Translations under genes and position numbers: made by a program
Origin: Rana temporaria
Taxonomy: Eukaryota; Chordata; Amphibia; Anura; Ranidae
Direction: 5' to 3'
Assembly (NCBI RefSeq): GCF_905171775.1
Contig: NC_053494.1
Location: forward strand, 49,324,511 to 49,388,510
Length of the DNA stretch: 64,000 nucleotides
Shown here: positions 45,313 through 57,074 of the stretch, piece by piece
Layout: every line of letters starts with the position of its first letter
Numbering within the stretch: position 1 is the stretch's first letter
The notes under the pieces: model-generated
The model's input: only the letters and a program-made list of their open reading frames with translations
What the model was told of the DNA's origin: nothing
Database searches by the model: none

Positions 45313-46258
45313 GGGGTTGTAAAGGTTTGTTTTTTATTTTCTAAATAGGTTCCTTTAACCACTTAAGCCCCGGACCTTTAGGCAGCTAAATGCCCAGGCC
45401 AGGTTTTGCGTTTCGGCACTACGTTGCTTTAACAGACAATTGCGCGGCCGTGCGACGTGGCTCCCAAACAAAATTGACGTCCTTTTTTTCCCACAAATAG
45501 AGCTTTCTTTTGGTGGTATTTGATCACCTCTGCGGTTTTTATTTTTTGCGCTATAAAGAAAAATAGAGCGACAATTTTGAAAAAAAAATCTATATTTTTT
45601 ACTTTTTGCTATAATAAATATCCCCCAAAAACATATATAACATTTTTTTTCCCTCAGTTTAGGCCGATATGTATCCTTCTACCTATTTTTGGTAAAAAAA
45701 TATCGCAATAAGCGTTTATCGATTGATTTGCGCAAAATTTATAGCGTTTACAAAATAGGGGATAGTTTTAGTTTTAACGAATAGCCGCGCCCTCATCCCG
45801 GATCGCTCCCTGAGGCTTACCGACCGCCGCATGTACTGGGGGGGGGTCCCGTTAGGACCCCCGACCTGCGGAAAGGCAGCGACGTGCGGGCACGTCGTTC
45901 TGCCTGTCCGTGCCATTTTGCCGATGTATATGTACATGTGGCGGTCGTTAAGCGGTTAAGCTAGTGCATTGTTGATTCACTTACCTTTTCCTTCTAAATG
46001 TTTTTTTTCTTTGTTTTCTTTGTCTCAATTTCTCACTTCCAGTTCCTCCTCAGTAAGCTGTTCAGTAAGCTGTTCTGGCTGACTAACCACCGCTCGGATG
46101 ATGGTGGCAAGTTTACTGAGGAGAAACAGGAAGTGAGAAATTCAGACAAAGAAAAAAAACATTTAGAAGGGAAATCAAAGGAAAAGGTAAGTGATTCAAC
46201 AATGCACTAGCTTAAAGGAACCTATTTAGAAAATAAAAAACTAACCTTTACAACCCCT
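45313..46258. mobile_element. Palindromic TTAA-target MITE (K1)
   Basis: TTAA at 45309-45312 and 46259-46262. Ends TGGGGTTGTAAAGGTTTG and CTAACCTTTACAACCCCT. Without the nested R1 element it folds almost completely on itself: CTAGTGCATTGTTGATTCAC pairs with GTGATTCAACAATGCACTAG. Confidence 0.85.
45356..45959. mobile_element. TTAA-flanked element (R1) nested in K1
   Basis: TTAA at 45356-45359 and 45956-45959. Ends CCACTTAAGCCCCGG and GCGGTCGTTAAGCGG. Shares CGTGGCTCCCAAACAAAATT, AGAGCTTTCTTTTGGTGGTA and CGCAATAAGCGTTTAT with R2 and R3. Open frames in it are noncoding shadows. Confidence 0.82.
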
Positions 46259-46262
46259 TTAA

Positions 46263-47690
46263 ATCCACTGACATTGGTACAGGTGCACTTTAATGATTAC
46301 ATGGCTGCCTTCATAGGTTTATTTTATATCTGCTTGAGTTCAATTTTAATCATATCCATGAAACCCAAATCTTTAGTGCAGAAGGCAATCTCGCTGCATA
46401 CCATTTACAAAGTACAACTGAGAAACCAAATTAGAGCTGCGTAGGACTAAAAGTCTTTTGATCATCATTTAAATGGTTCTGCAATTAATCATCCACCTAC
46501 AAGAAAACGAATATTTATTATTTCCACCCTCCTTAAAATTCAATGGCAGCAATGTTGTAAACAAGATTTCAGGGGCAGCAAATCTTAATAAATGCAAAGC
46601 AATTGAACACCAAACAGTGTGTAAATACTTTAATACAGTCTCTTTCATGCCATGTCTCCAATTATAGTAGGTCAGCAGAACAGCTAAGATGTTTGCCAAA
46701 CATGTTTTCTAGCTTAAAGATAAATACAGAAAACCTTTCGAACAATGCTGGGTGGTTGTGTGTTCCAAGGGCTTAATTGGCATCTGAATACAAATGTTCC
46801 ATTGAAGGAATTACTCCCTACAGTATAAATCAATTTTCCTTACATACCAAAGCTATTACTCTGTTGGGGTTTGCTGCAGATATAAAATGTGTTATGTAAA
46901 TATAAAAATATAATTTTTCACCAGAAACAAATCCTGAGGGATAGCTAATTAGAATTTGTTTTTAGAAAACATCATAAAAAGTGGCGCTAAAGTTCTCTTT
47001 ATGGTATGAAATAAGAGAATTATTGCAACAAACCAGTCTAAAAGCATATAAAACAAAAGAACACCAAGTCATTCTGTCATCTGTTTATTCTCATCTCAGG
47101 TAAGGTATTTAGGAAAAGGTGACCGAATCCTTTAAAGTAGAACTCGATGCATCCAGGCGCATAAACATGTATCCTGTATACTTTCAGATCTGCATTTACC
47201 AATGCATAGCCGTTGACTTCAATGCACAGAATAGTTTGTATGTGCATTAGGCCTTACAAGTCTGTTCCAAAGGTGATCGGAATTTGCAGTCTATGTATTG
47301 CTCACAATAAAGGTTTAATTTAAAAAGGAACTTTAAATATATAGCCCTGTTTCAGGGTTTGGGGTGGTGTCATGAGATCCTCCTCATCAATTATACCCAA
47401 TGTTTTTGCAGAACCTGGGAAAACAGGGGATCCTGAGACTCCACTAAGTGTTTAAGGCAATGTCTCTGAGTTCATGCCTACACCGAGATGGGCCTCATGA
47501 ATACATGTATAAGGGGAACGCCCTCTCAGGAACAACTTGTCCCAACAGTGCATCACACCTACACATGGATGGGTCTCAGAATTCAGAAGTCTCGTACAGA
47601 GCTTTTTCTTCCAAAATTGGAGGCTGTAGTGTTTCTCAGGTCTAGGGATGACTATAGCATAGATGAACTGTAGAATAACAGTTGTTGCAT
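46263..47690. other. Unassigned intergenic DNA
   Basis: No gene supported. Confidence 0.5.
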
Positions 47691-47890
47691 CATATTTTTC
47701 CTCCGAAGAAGACCCTTACAAGGGTTGAAACGCGTCAGTAATCACTTGACCCTAATATTAGCCATTCATGCTAATTATTGTCTTGTAATTTGATGCAATA
47801 CTCCTTGTGTATATGTTTCCTTTTGTAAACCTTACCAGAGTTCATTGTTTTACATTTTCTATTCATTAAATATCTTTCTACTTTTATACA
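47691..47890. repeat. Repeat with GAAGAAG...GAAACGCGT signature
   Basis: CCTCCGAAGAAGACCCTTAC is followed by GGGTTGAAACGCGTCAGTAA. This word pair is common near one end of interspersed repeats in frogs; I cannot assign a class. Boundaries are uncertain. Confidence 0.4.
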
Positions 47891-48609
47891 CAATTGTCAA
47901 TCTTTTGTATAATTTTCCACTTTTTTGCTGCCAAAAAACCCCACTGGGGAGTCCTTCCATATATAACTTTTGCAGGGGTGAGCAGCACTTTCCCTATCCC
48001 CATGGTGTCCTTTCTCTATCCATACTGTAGAAGAACAAACCCAGAAGTTAGCATGCCATAATTTATGTTGTTCATACTTACACTTTATGGTAAGTGCTGC
48101 CGCAGCCATTCCACTAAATGTTTTCTTTTCAAAGTGTATGTCAGGGCAAAATAAATAAAAACATATGCAGTACATTTTTACAATACCTGCACATTTCATT
48201 GTGTTTTATTCCATTGAAAGCCCCTGCTTTTACAGAAAAATATTGGTAATCTGCCAGAAATGCACTTAACTCAGTCATATTATGGGGTGACAACACATTG
48301 CATATTTGTGGACTGAGCAATGACAACCCTGCACAATTATCTCGCTTAACTAATCAAAACCCAACTATCCTCCCATCTCCACAACATAGTCCCATAAATC
48401 ATTCTCTAGTCCCAAGATCATAACTGGGAGGATTAATTACTCTGCTTGAGATAACAATGGAAGTGTTCATACGACAGCTCTAAAGTTCTGACATGATCAA
48501 GAGGGTTTGCTTGTTTTTTTTGCTCTTTGTACTTTACTTTATAACATAATCATGTAATTGCTATGGCAATAGCGAACACATGAGAGAAGTTAATTGTTAG
48601 GCTGTACAT
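47891..48609. other. Unassigned intergenic DNA
   Basis: Nothing recognised. Confidence 0.5.
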
Positions 48610-48870
48610 CAGCATTTCCCATCCAGAGTTCCATGGAATCCTAGGGTTCCTCCAAAGGTTGCTAAGGGTACCTTAAGCAATGAGCCATTTCTGCCTCTCA
48701 GATTTGTAACTATTGATACCAATAATCTTGTTTGCTATCTGTAAGGCGGTCATTATTTAGAATGACCACCAATGTAAGAAGCATTACTCTCACTGACTAC
48801 CACACTAGAGTTCCATGAGCTGGTAATATGGAAGTTATTAACAGAAGTACCCTGAGACCTGAAAGCTATT
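48610..48870. repeat. Probable decayed interspersed repeat
   Basis: CCATGGAATCCTAGGGTTCC and CTCCAAAGGTTGCTAAGGGT resemble a frequent frog repeat, likely hAT-derived. Ends and duplication were not found. Confidence 0.35.
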
Positions 48871-49283
48871 TTAAGGATTTTAAGGAGTGATATCAACACC
48901 TAAAGATTTCAAGTGATCACACAATACATATGCAAACTGCCTGTACCTGGAAAAAATGTTGATATTATCTGCTAATCTATTTTCAAAAAGTGTATGTTGC
49001 ATAAAGTTGCATTACATATCCTAAAAAAGTTTCCCATTCAAACTGGCTGGGGGCCCATGAATTGAAAACTGCCCGGGGGCCCATGGTACAATTAATTATC
49101 CTCTGGCCCCTTCAGGAGGGGGGACTGAAAACTTTTAGCCAATGGGCCAAATACAATTGGCTAGCCTTTTTTGATGGAGGGGGTGGTTTCCTGTGGTCTA
49201 AAGAAAGTTTGCTAGCGCATTGCAGTGGTAGGCAATAGTGAATGGCAGGTCTATTTTTCCAAAGAACTCCCCCAAATTCTCTG
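48871..49283. other. Unassigned intergenic DNA
   Basis: Contains a short near-duplicate GGGGGCCCATGA / GGGGGCCCATGG at 49049 and 49074; otherwise featureless. Confidence 0.45.
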
Positions 49284-49286
49284 TTA

Positions 49287-49529
49287 GCCTTGGTTCACAT
49301 ATGTGCATGAACATTTGCGCTTGCAACCTGCAGGTATAGCAGCTCATTCATTTGACTGTTTACCTGAGAGAAACACAAGGAAGGAAGTCCCCAACCCTTT
49401 TTTTAAAATGCTGTATAGAACTGCATTAAAAATGAATGGCACTCAAGCGTGTCTGTTAAAGAGCGGTGAGCTTCTGTGTGGGTTGGGAATGCACGTGTTT
49501 ATGCACCCTTTACATATGTGAACCTAGCC
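49287..49529. mobile_element. MITE with 3-bp TTA duplication
   Basis: GCCTTGGTTCACATATGTGC at the left and ACATATGTGAACCTAGCC at the right, exact TTA on both sides (49284-49286, 49530-49532). Harbinger-type target size but terminal sequence unlike H1-H7. Confidence 0.75.
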
Positions 49530-49532
49530 TTA

Positions 49533-50409
49533 GACGGTACACTACACATTCTGGCTCATTTTCGGCAGTGTCAGAAAAGAGCTGTGTATCAGGGACGATG
49601 TACTGTAACTCCTGCTGGAAAATTTTATATTTTACATGATATTTTTTCGTTCTGAACATACCAGTAAGTATTTAATACAATTTCTATACAAAAACATGAT
49701 ACCTACTCTTTAAGCCATCATTGTTTTCTACAGTATTACACATTTTGCGAGATGTGGATGCACTCAAACCATGTTATATCTAACCTGTGTAATTTGAAGA
49801 CAGTTAGTATGCGAATGTTGACCAGTAGCTTAAAAAGAGATTAATTCTGAAAGCTGTGGCCAAAAAAAGGCAAACAGAGGGCAAAGGGCTGGTCACCAAT
49901 ATTGCCTCCGGGCAACTGACTTTTCCTCATTACTGGCTTACCATGTCTTGTTCTGCACTGTGTCTCTGTGCGGAGGAGGCTATCTTTGTAGAGGCCGGAC
50001 TTTGTTTTCTAAAGTAAAAACAAAGAGTAAGAACAGAGAGACTAGCAGTAAAAAGCAGACGTGCCTTAAATCTCACACTGCAGTTATACAGTTTAAAGTG
50101 TGTAAGCACTGGAGTGCCTAGGCACACTCATATAACAGCAAGTGCATTTCTATTTTCAGGAGGAATTCCAGAGAATAGGTGCCCTGAGGTTGTTTGCTGG
50201 GAATGCGCTAACTACACATTTCCAGCACACTGACTGAACTGTCTCGCACAGCTCATGTTCACCTCATCTGATAAGAAGCCAATGGGACAGGCTCCTGATC
50301 ATGTGATAGCTGTGAGAGCCAATCCTTTGTGGCAACGGGAAAGAGACGCTACGCCTCCTTCTTCTACTAAAACCCACTCAAAGGACCGCTCGGAGGCAGC
50401 ATGAAGGAG
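49533..50409. other. Unassigned intergenic DNA
   Basis: No gene supported. Confidence 0.5.
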
Positions 50410-50413
50410 TTAA

Positions 50414-50780
50414 AGTGGTTGTAAAGGCTGAAGGTTTTTTACCTTCACACATTCTATGTATGAAGGTGAAAATACCTTCTGTGTTCTCCTGTCCCCACAG
50501 CCCTCCTAATACTTACCTAAGCTAGCTCTTCATCCAGTGATGTGCATGGGAGCCTCGGCGGTCCCGGGTCTCTCTCTTGTTATTGGCTGAGACACAGCAG
50601 TGGAGCCATTGACTCCCACTGCTGTCAATCACAGCCAGTGAACCAATGAAGGGAGAACAGGGAGCGGAGGCTGAGCCGTGACTCTATGTGTCTTATGGGG
50701 CTTGAGAGCAGGCATGCACCAGTGCCCCCATAGCAAGCTGCTTGCTATGAGGGCACTGGTTAAGGGGAGGAGCCAAACAA
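50414..50780. mobile_element. TTAA-target MITE (K3), right end lost
   Basis: AGTGGTTGTAAAGGCTGAAG follows TTAA (50410-50413). The interior parallels K4: TTATTGGCTGAGACACAGCA against GATTGGCTGAGATACAGCAG. The expected right terminus is not present. Confidence 0.65.
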
Positions 50781-51545
50781 ATAAAAATAACCTTGTTACA
50801 TCACTTAAAATGTTTCAGGTTTTTATGAAAACATACCAAATCTTTACTTTTTGATCTCAACTTTAACGGAAAGCTAACGTAGACTAACGGCAAGCCTGTT
50901 GTAGAGTTACAGGCCATGCAGCGCTCCCTGGCGGATGTGGCAGCACTCTCCAAAGGCAGAGCTTAGCTGGCTATGCTCAGTATTACAATAACAGAATGTT
51001 ACACAAACAATATTACAACTTGTTTATCAGTTTAAAGAACACACAAAATATTTTTTTCCCTGTTCTATCTTAATTTCACATCTGGCAAGCAGACCCCATG
51101 AAAACATCCTGAAAACAAATTCCTCTTCTAGCTATAATGAGACTCAAGTGGAACCTATTCAAAGACTAGAAAGCAATGTTAGAACCACAAGGAAAGATTT
51201 CCGAGTGCCAGACATGTAGTTATCTACAAAAGTAGCAATGTGGGTGGAAAATGTTGACTTTTAAGACTTATTAAGCTCTGAATGTGTCAAATAGTGTTGC
51301 ATCAAAATGAAATGTACTTAGCTGTAAAGTGTATAGAAATCCTAACAATGAACGTCTCCTATTTGCTCCCTTTGGGTCTGTTAATGGCCTGACATAAAGA
51401 GGGGGGAGGGGGGGTGTAAACTGGAGTAGACGTGAATGATATTACTAGCTAACTTGGAAGCAAGACCAGTCAGCATTAATTTGCGTTTAAAGCAAAATGA
51501 GTTACCCATCGAAACACAGAGTTCTGATTTTTAATTTATTTTCAT
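50781..51545. other. Unassigned intergenic DNA
   Basis: Nothing recognised. Confidence 0.5.
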
Positions 51546-51549
51546 TTAA

Positions 51550-52010
51550 AGGGGTTGTAAAGTCAGAAGGTTTTTGCATTTTATGCATGAAGATAAAAAG
51601 CTTTCTGTGTGAAGCAGCCGCCCCAGCACCCACTAGTACTTACCTGAGCCCCATCTCTGTTCAGCGATGTCCACGAGTGTCTTGTCCGACCCAGACTCTC
51701 CCTCCTGATTGGCTGAGATACAGCAGTGGTGCCATTGGCTCCCTCTGCTGTCAGTTAAAGTCAGTCAGCCAAGCAGGAGAGAGAAGGGGTGGGGCCGAGC
51801 TATGACTCTGTGTCTAAATGGACACACAGAGCTGTGATTTGTCTTCGGGTGCCGCCATAGCAAGCTGCTTGCTGCGGGGGCACTCAACAGGAGGGAAGGG
51901 TTAGGAGCACCGAACAGGGACCCGAGAAGAGGAGGATCGGGGCTGCTCTGTGCAAATCCAAAATATCATGTTTGTTATTATTATAGAAAAAAAATGAGAC
52001 TTTACAACCC
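51550..52010. mobile_element. TTAA-target MITE (K4)
   Basis: AGGGGTTGTAAAGTCAGAAG after TTAA (51546-51549), ending GACTTTACAACCC, where it runs into an R-type element with loss of a few bases. Confidence 0.75.
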
Positions 52011-52090
52011 TTCCCGACCGCCGCACACTGATTTACGTCAGCAAAATGGCACAGGCAGGCAAATGGGCGTACCTGTATGTCCCTTTGAAT

Positions 52091-52105
52091 TCGCCACCTA
52101 GCGGG
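52091..52105 (-). promoter_or_regulatory. CTCF-like motif in R2'
   Basis: On the - strand CCCGCTAGGTGGCGA, nearly the same core as in the C elements. Confidence 0.4.
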
Positions 52106-52360
52106 TGGCCCGCGATTGTGACACCAAGTGGTAGAACGGGAAATGTAAACAAGGCATTTCCCTGATCTGCCTAGCAACATGACAGGGATCTATTTCTCCC
52201 TGTCATCTGAAGCAGTGATCTCTGTCAAGTTCTAGTGAGAACAGGGAAAAAAGCAGCGCCTTCTAAGCGTAGTAATTAGAATCTTTATTCAAAAGATAAT
52301 CATATAAAATAACACTCACAAAGGAGCTGAAATAAATGGCTTATCTGTAGGTTTTTTCTA

Positions 52361-52464
52361 CCGCTATGTCCTCGGATATGGTAGATGCTCCAAGGAGCAA
52401 TGGGGATTCCGCCCTACATTATCTGAGGCAGAATGAGCATCTACCATATCCGGGGACATAGCGG
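52361..52464. repeat. Hairpin with 29-bp arms
   Basis: CCGCTATGTCCTCGGATATG with GTAGATGCT (52361-52389) pairs with AGCATCTACCATATCCGGGG and ACATAGCGG (52436-52464), one mismatch, loop 46 nt. Confidence 0.95.
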
Positions 52465-52734
52465 AAGAAATGGCGACAAACTTTTACCCTTAAAAATCTC
52501 CATAGGCGACGTTTAATTTTTTCTACAGGTTACATGTTTTGAGTTGCAGAGGGAGTCTATGGCTAGAATTATTTATCTCGCTCTAACGATTGAGGTGATA
52601 CCTTACATGTGTGGTTTGAACATTGTTTTCATATGCAGGCACTACTGCGTATGCGTTCACTTCTGCACGTGAGCTTGGTGAGCGCTTTTTTAAAAAAAAA
52701 TATCTTATTTATTTAACTTTTTGTTTTTATTTTG

Positions 52735-53656
52735 ACACTTCCCGACCGAGTCATATTAAAATGACGTCGGCGGGAACCTTTGTCCTTCAAAGTGGACGTC
52801 ATTGCTCGGGACCCGGTGCGCGTACCTGGCGGCCGCGATGTCCGCCGGGCACCCGCGATTGCCCGCAATCACGGCAGGACCATGGACCATGGATCTGTGT
52901 ATGTAAACACACAGATCCATGTCCTGTCAGCAGTGAGGAGATCAATGTGTGTTCCCAGTACAGAGGAACACACATCGATCTCCTCCCCTTGTGAGTCCCC
53001 CTCCCTTTATAGTTAGAACACACTTTAGGGAACATATTTAAACCCTTCAGCGCCCCCTAGTATTAACCCCTTCCCTGCCAGTCACATTTACACAGTAATC
53101 AGTGCAGTTTTATAGAACTAATCGCTGTGTAAATGTGAATGGTCCCAAAAATGTGTTAAAAGTGTCCGATATGTCCGCTGCAATGTCACGGTCACAATAA
53201 AAATTACTAGTAAAAAAATAAAAATAAATAAAAATGCCATAATTCTATTCCCTATTTTGTAGACAGTAGAACTTTTGCGCAAACTGATCAAATAAGCTTA
53301 TTGCGATTTTTTTTTTACCAAAAATATGTAGAAGAATACGTATTGGTCTAAACTGAGGGAAAAAAAGTAAAAAAAAAAAAAAATATGATATTTATTAAAT
53401 TAAAAAGTAAAAGATATTGTGTTTTTTTCACAATTGGCGCTCTTCTTTTATTTATAGCGCAAAAAATAAAAACCGCAGAGGTGATCAAATACCACCAAAA
53501 GAAAGCTCTATTTGTGGGGAAAAAAATCAACCTCAATTTTGTTTGGGAGCCACGTTGCACGACCGCGCAATTGTCATTCAAAGTGTGACAGCGCTGAAAA
53601 CTAAAAATTGGTCTGGGCAGGAAGGGGGTAAAAATGCCCTGTATGGAAGTGGTTAA
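52735..53656 (-). mobile_element. TTAA-type element (R2)
   Basis: ACTTCCCGACCGAGTCATAT at the left; TGGAAGTGGTTAA at the right (TTAA 53653-53656). Reverse orientation to R1 and R3, sharing AATTTTGTTTGGGAGCCACG and AATACCACCAAAAGAAAGC. A hairpin GGATCTGTGTATGTAAACAC / ACACAGATCC lies at 52889. Confidence 0.78.
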
Positions 53657-53772
53657 ACATCCCGTTTAATAGAAAAAAGCATGACAGGACCTCTTAAATA
53701 TGAGAGCTGGGGTCAAAAAGATCTCAGATCTCATATTTACACTAAAATGCAATAAATAAAATGTAATTCTAT

Positions 53773-55140
53773 TGACAACTTTCTGGCAGAGGGCAGCAGA
53801 TTTTCCTCAAGAATCTGACAGTATTTTGCTCCAACCATTTTTCCTTCTATCCTGACAAGTGCCCCAGTCCCTGCTGCAAAGAAACAACCCCATAACAGGA
53901 TATTACCACCCCCATGCTTTACTGTAGGAATGGTGTTATTTGGATGATGACGAGCTGTATTGGATTTCCACCAGACATATCGTTTGGTGTTGAGGCCAAA
54001 TAATAAAATGTTAGTCCATATTGCTGGTCAAAGACCAGAGCCCTTTTTGTGATTCGGCATCACTTTACCTGACAATTGCGCAGTCGTGCTACGTGGCTCC
54101 CAAACAAAATTGGCGTCCTTTTTTCCCCACAAATAGAGCTTTCTTTTGGTGGTATTTGATCACCTCTGCAGTTTTTAGTTTTTGCGCTATAAACAAAAAA
54201 AGAGCGACAATTTTGAAAAAAATGAATATTTTTTACTTTTTGTTATAATAAATATCCCCCAAAAATATATATAAAAACAAATTGTTTTCCTCAGTTTAGG
54301 CCGATACGTATTCTTCTACATATTTAAAAAAAAAAATCGCAATAAGCGTTTATTGATTGGTTTGCGCAAAAGTTATAGCGTTTACAAAATAGGGGGTATT
54401 TTTATGGCATTTTTATTAATATTTTTTTTTACTAGTAAAATCAGCGATTTTTTTCGGTACAGCGACATTATGGCGGACACTTCGGACACTTTTGACACAT
54501 TTTTGGGACCATTGGCATTTTTATAGCGATCAGTGCTATAAAAATGCATTGGATTACTATAAAAAATGCCACTGGCAGTGAAGGGGTTAACACTAAGGGG
54601 CGGGGAAGGAGTTAAGTATGTTCCCTGGGTGTGTTCTAACTGTAGGGGGGGTGGACTGACATGGGGAAATGACTGATCTTCTGTTCATACATTGTATGAA
54701 CAGAAGATCGGCATTTCTCTCCCTGACAGGACCGGGAGCTGTGTGTTTACACACAGCTCCCGGTCCTCGCTCTGTAACGAGCGATCGCGTGTGCCCTGCG
54801 GCGATCGCGCCCACCGAGCACGCGCACGGGAGTCGGGGGCGAGTGGGGGGCGCGCGCTCCCCTATTGGCTTCTGGGCGAGGTGACGTATAGCTACGTGCT
54901 CTCGCCCAGCAGAGCCGACCTGCCGCCGTAGAACTGCGGCGGCTGGTCGGCAAGCAGTTAATTCTTGACTGCATGGGGCCTTTATTGAGGAGTGGCTTTT
55001 TTCTTACAACCCTCCCATACAAGCCACATTTGTGTAAAATTTGTGATATTGTTGTCACATGCACACAATGACCACTCTATGTCATGAATGCCTGCATCAT
55101 GACAATACCCTTTTATCAATTTAATAATGATTTTGCTTGT
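53773..55140 (-). pseudogene. Tc1-like transposase remnant (Tc1-C) split by R3
   Basis: On the - strand, 55064-54960 reads HVTTISQILHKCGLYGRVVR then KKPLLNKGPM, the DNA-binding/linker part of a Tc1 transposase. The segment 54008-53780 matches the catalytic middle (CCACCCCCATGCTTTACTG on + is part of its conserved HGGG region reversed). Between them sits R3 with loss of sequence. Frames are broken and no termini are identified. Non-functional. Confidence 0.7.
54010..54960 (+). mobile_element. TTAA-type element (R3) nested in Tc1-C
   Basis: The right end GGCTGGTCGGCAAGCAGTTAA matches the R family; the left end is eroded near 54010. Body collinear with R1. Hairpins GATCTTCTGTTCATAC / GTATGAACAGAAGATC (54673) and GGGAGCTGTGTGTTTAC / ACACAGCTCCC (54733) are present. 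Confidence 0.75.
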
Positions 55141-55490
55141 CACTTACTGAGCAGAAAAATACTGTACATACTTGTGCCAGTAATAAAAAAAGAGATTTAC
55201 GTTGGTGGGAGTTAAAATCTAAACAAATTTGTAATCTGTTAGTGCTTTATAGGCTTTGAGAGTTATAGGCATATCTGAATACCTTAAAAGATGTTATTTG
55301 TGGTCAAAATGAAAATTTAAATCCCTTTGAGTGCAAGGAAAACAAGGACCAATTATTGACATTTTTATTCATTTTGCAAAGTATGTTTTATACCGTAGAA
55401 AGAGTTTGACTAAAACAAGACGGAATTAATCAAAATTATTGAGTTTTTAGCCACAGCAGAAATAGTAGGATTTAAAGTTAATTTAAATAG
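55141..55490. other. Unassigned intergenic DNA
   Basis: AT-rich; nothing recognised. Confidence 0.5.
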
Positions 55491-55498
55491 CTTGTAGG

Positions 55499-55795
55499 CA
55501 GGGGCGGACTGACAACTCATGGGGCCCCCGGGCAATAGAAGATTATGGGGCACCCGGGCTTACAGATGGCCACTACGCCAGGAGGCAGTGCAGAGGCGGG
55601 GCAGCTAAAATCTTGGGATTTTCACATCAAAAGCATGTCGGTATTACAGTAGACATATCGGGGACAGATGTAAATAAAACACTGATTTTTACATACTGTG
55701 CCTGGTTTTACTGAGCCTGGCAACCCTGATGGGGCCCCCTATTGGCATGGGGCCCTCGGCAGTGCCCGAGTGCTCGAATGGTCAGTCCGCCCCTG
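55499..55795. mobile_element. hAT-type MITE
   Basis: CAGGGGCGGACTGACAACTC at the left, GGTCAGTCCGCCCCTG at the right, exact 8-bp duplication CTTGTAGG (55491-55498, 55796-55803). 297 bp, noncoding. Confidence 0.95.
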
Positions 55796-55803
55796 CTTGT
55801 AGG

Positions 55804-57074
55804 GAATTATCAGGGACAGTGTGTTCCAGTGGAATCCACAAAAATATTAACAATGTTTGGTTACTGTTTTTGATGAACTGGCTAGCGTGAATAAAATGAT
55901 TACAAACCCTGTAACTCTTTGCTATGATTACACTTGCAACACCATTTAATAGTAGAAACGTTGTGGAGATTAAATCAAGCTTGTCTTTCTTTTTTACTTT
56001 TTCAAAGTAAAAGTCCTGCCTAAGATAAGACAGTGCCTAGAAGCAGATTTTAGAAAGAAGTCGGAATCAGCACTCAATCAATTGTTTGAATAGTCACTTT
56101 AGTTATCCAATCAGGAAAAGAGCAAATTCCATGAATACCCAATCATGTGAACATAAAAATATATAAACCAATTTTTTTTTTCAGATGATTGGATAATTGA
56201 TGTGAATATTTACAGAATTGATTGATTTACATTTCTTAACTTGTTTAGTAAATGAGCCCAAATGTTAACGTTAGCTTGTACATTTTCAGAAAAAAAAATC
56301 CCTCTGTTAATTTCTCTGATTGTAATTTCCCTTTTTGCTAAGGTTTTTTCCTAACTTCAAGGTTGAGCCCTGCATTCTGGATCTAAGCCCCACTCACTTA
56401 CCTGTCTATTAAGAGAACTACAATAGCCTTATCATTTCTCCCCACTCCTGCTCGCCACTATTGTTTTCCACTCACCCCCATGGTGCACAATTGTCTCCTT
56501 TGGGCATTATTATTCTCCCCCCCGTCCACGCATTGCCCCTCTCCAAGCCTCAGTGACAAAAATGCACTCCCTCCACTGGCCACCAATATCAGGAATACTT
56601 TTTCTCATAGACACTAACACCAGACAATTTTTTTCTTCCCACTGATTACCGACTCCGTGGCTCCAGAAATGTTTTCCTTACCACTGCTGAGGGACACCAG
56701 AATTATTTTTTTTCCTGATCATCAACACTGGGATTTTTTTCTCCCACTGATCCTAAGTAATTTTTTCCCCAGGGACCACTGACTCCAGGGCATTACCCCT
56801 TTCTCCCACTCTACTGACCACAGGCCTTTTTTCCCCACAGCTGACAATGGGGAATTTCTTAGCACTCACTGGCCAGCAATACACAGGTCCTCTAATACAT
56901 ACTCCTTACTGATGTACTCTCTACAGCAGTATTCTATAGACCTAAATCCTGCATTTTATATGCCATGTTATATATTATATAGTCCCGATCAAAGTGTTTA
57001 TTTTCTGCATTTCTTTGTAAATAAGAAAGTTCTTCTTTCAGATAGGCTGGGATAAAGTGTTAGTTCTTTGTGTA
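55804..57074. other. Unassigned DNA including a degenerate minisatellite
   Basis: 56430-56880 has irregular repeats of a T-rich block plus CTCCCACTGA-, CCACTGACTCCAG- and ACACCAGA-like words every 45-50 bp. No gene supported. Confidence 0.45.

Larger units (their letters stand above)
52012..53770 (-). mobile_element. R-type element (R2') interrupted by R2 and by a hairpin insert
   Basis: TTCCCGACCGCCGCACACTG at 52013 is an R-type terminus. The body at 52476-52734 (GGCGACGTTTAATTTTTTC, GCGTATGCGTTCACTTCTG) breaks off where R2 begins and seems to resume at 53657 (ACATCCCGTTTAATAGAAAA). A block at 52252-52475 is foreign to the body and includes a 29-bp-arm hairpin. Confidence 0.6.

Noticed and set aside
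53348..54248. Several frames of 67-79 codons
   Set aside because: They fall in R-type noncoding transposon sequence and recur in R1, R2 and R3 with different breaks.
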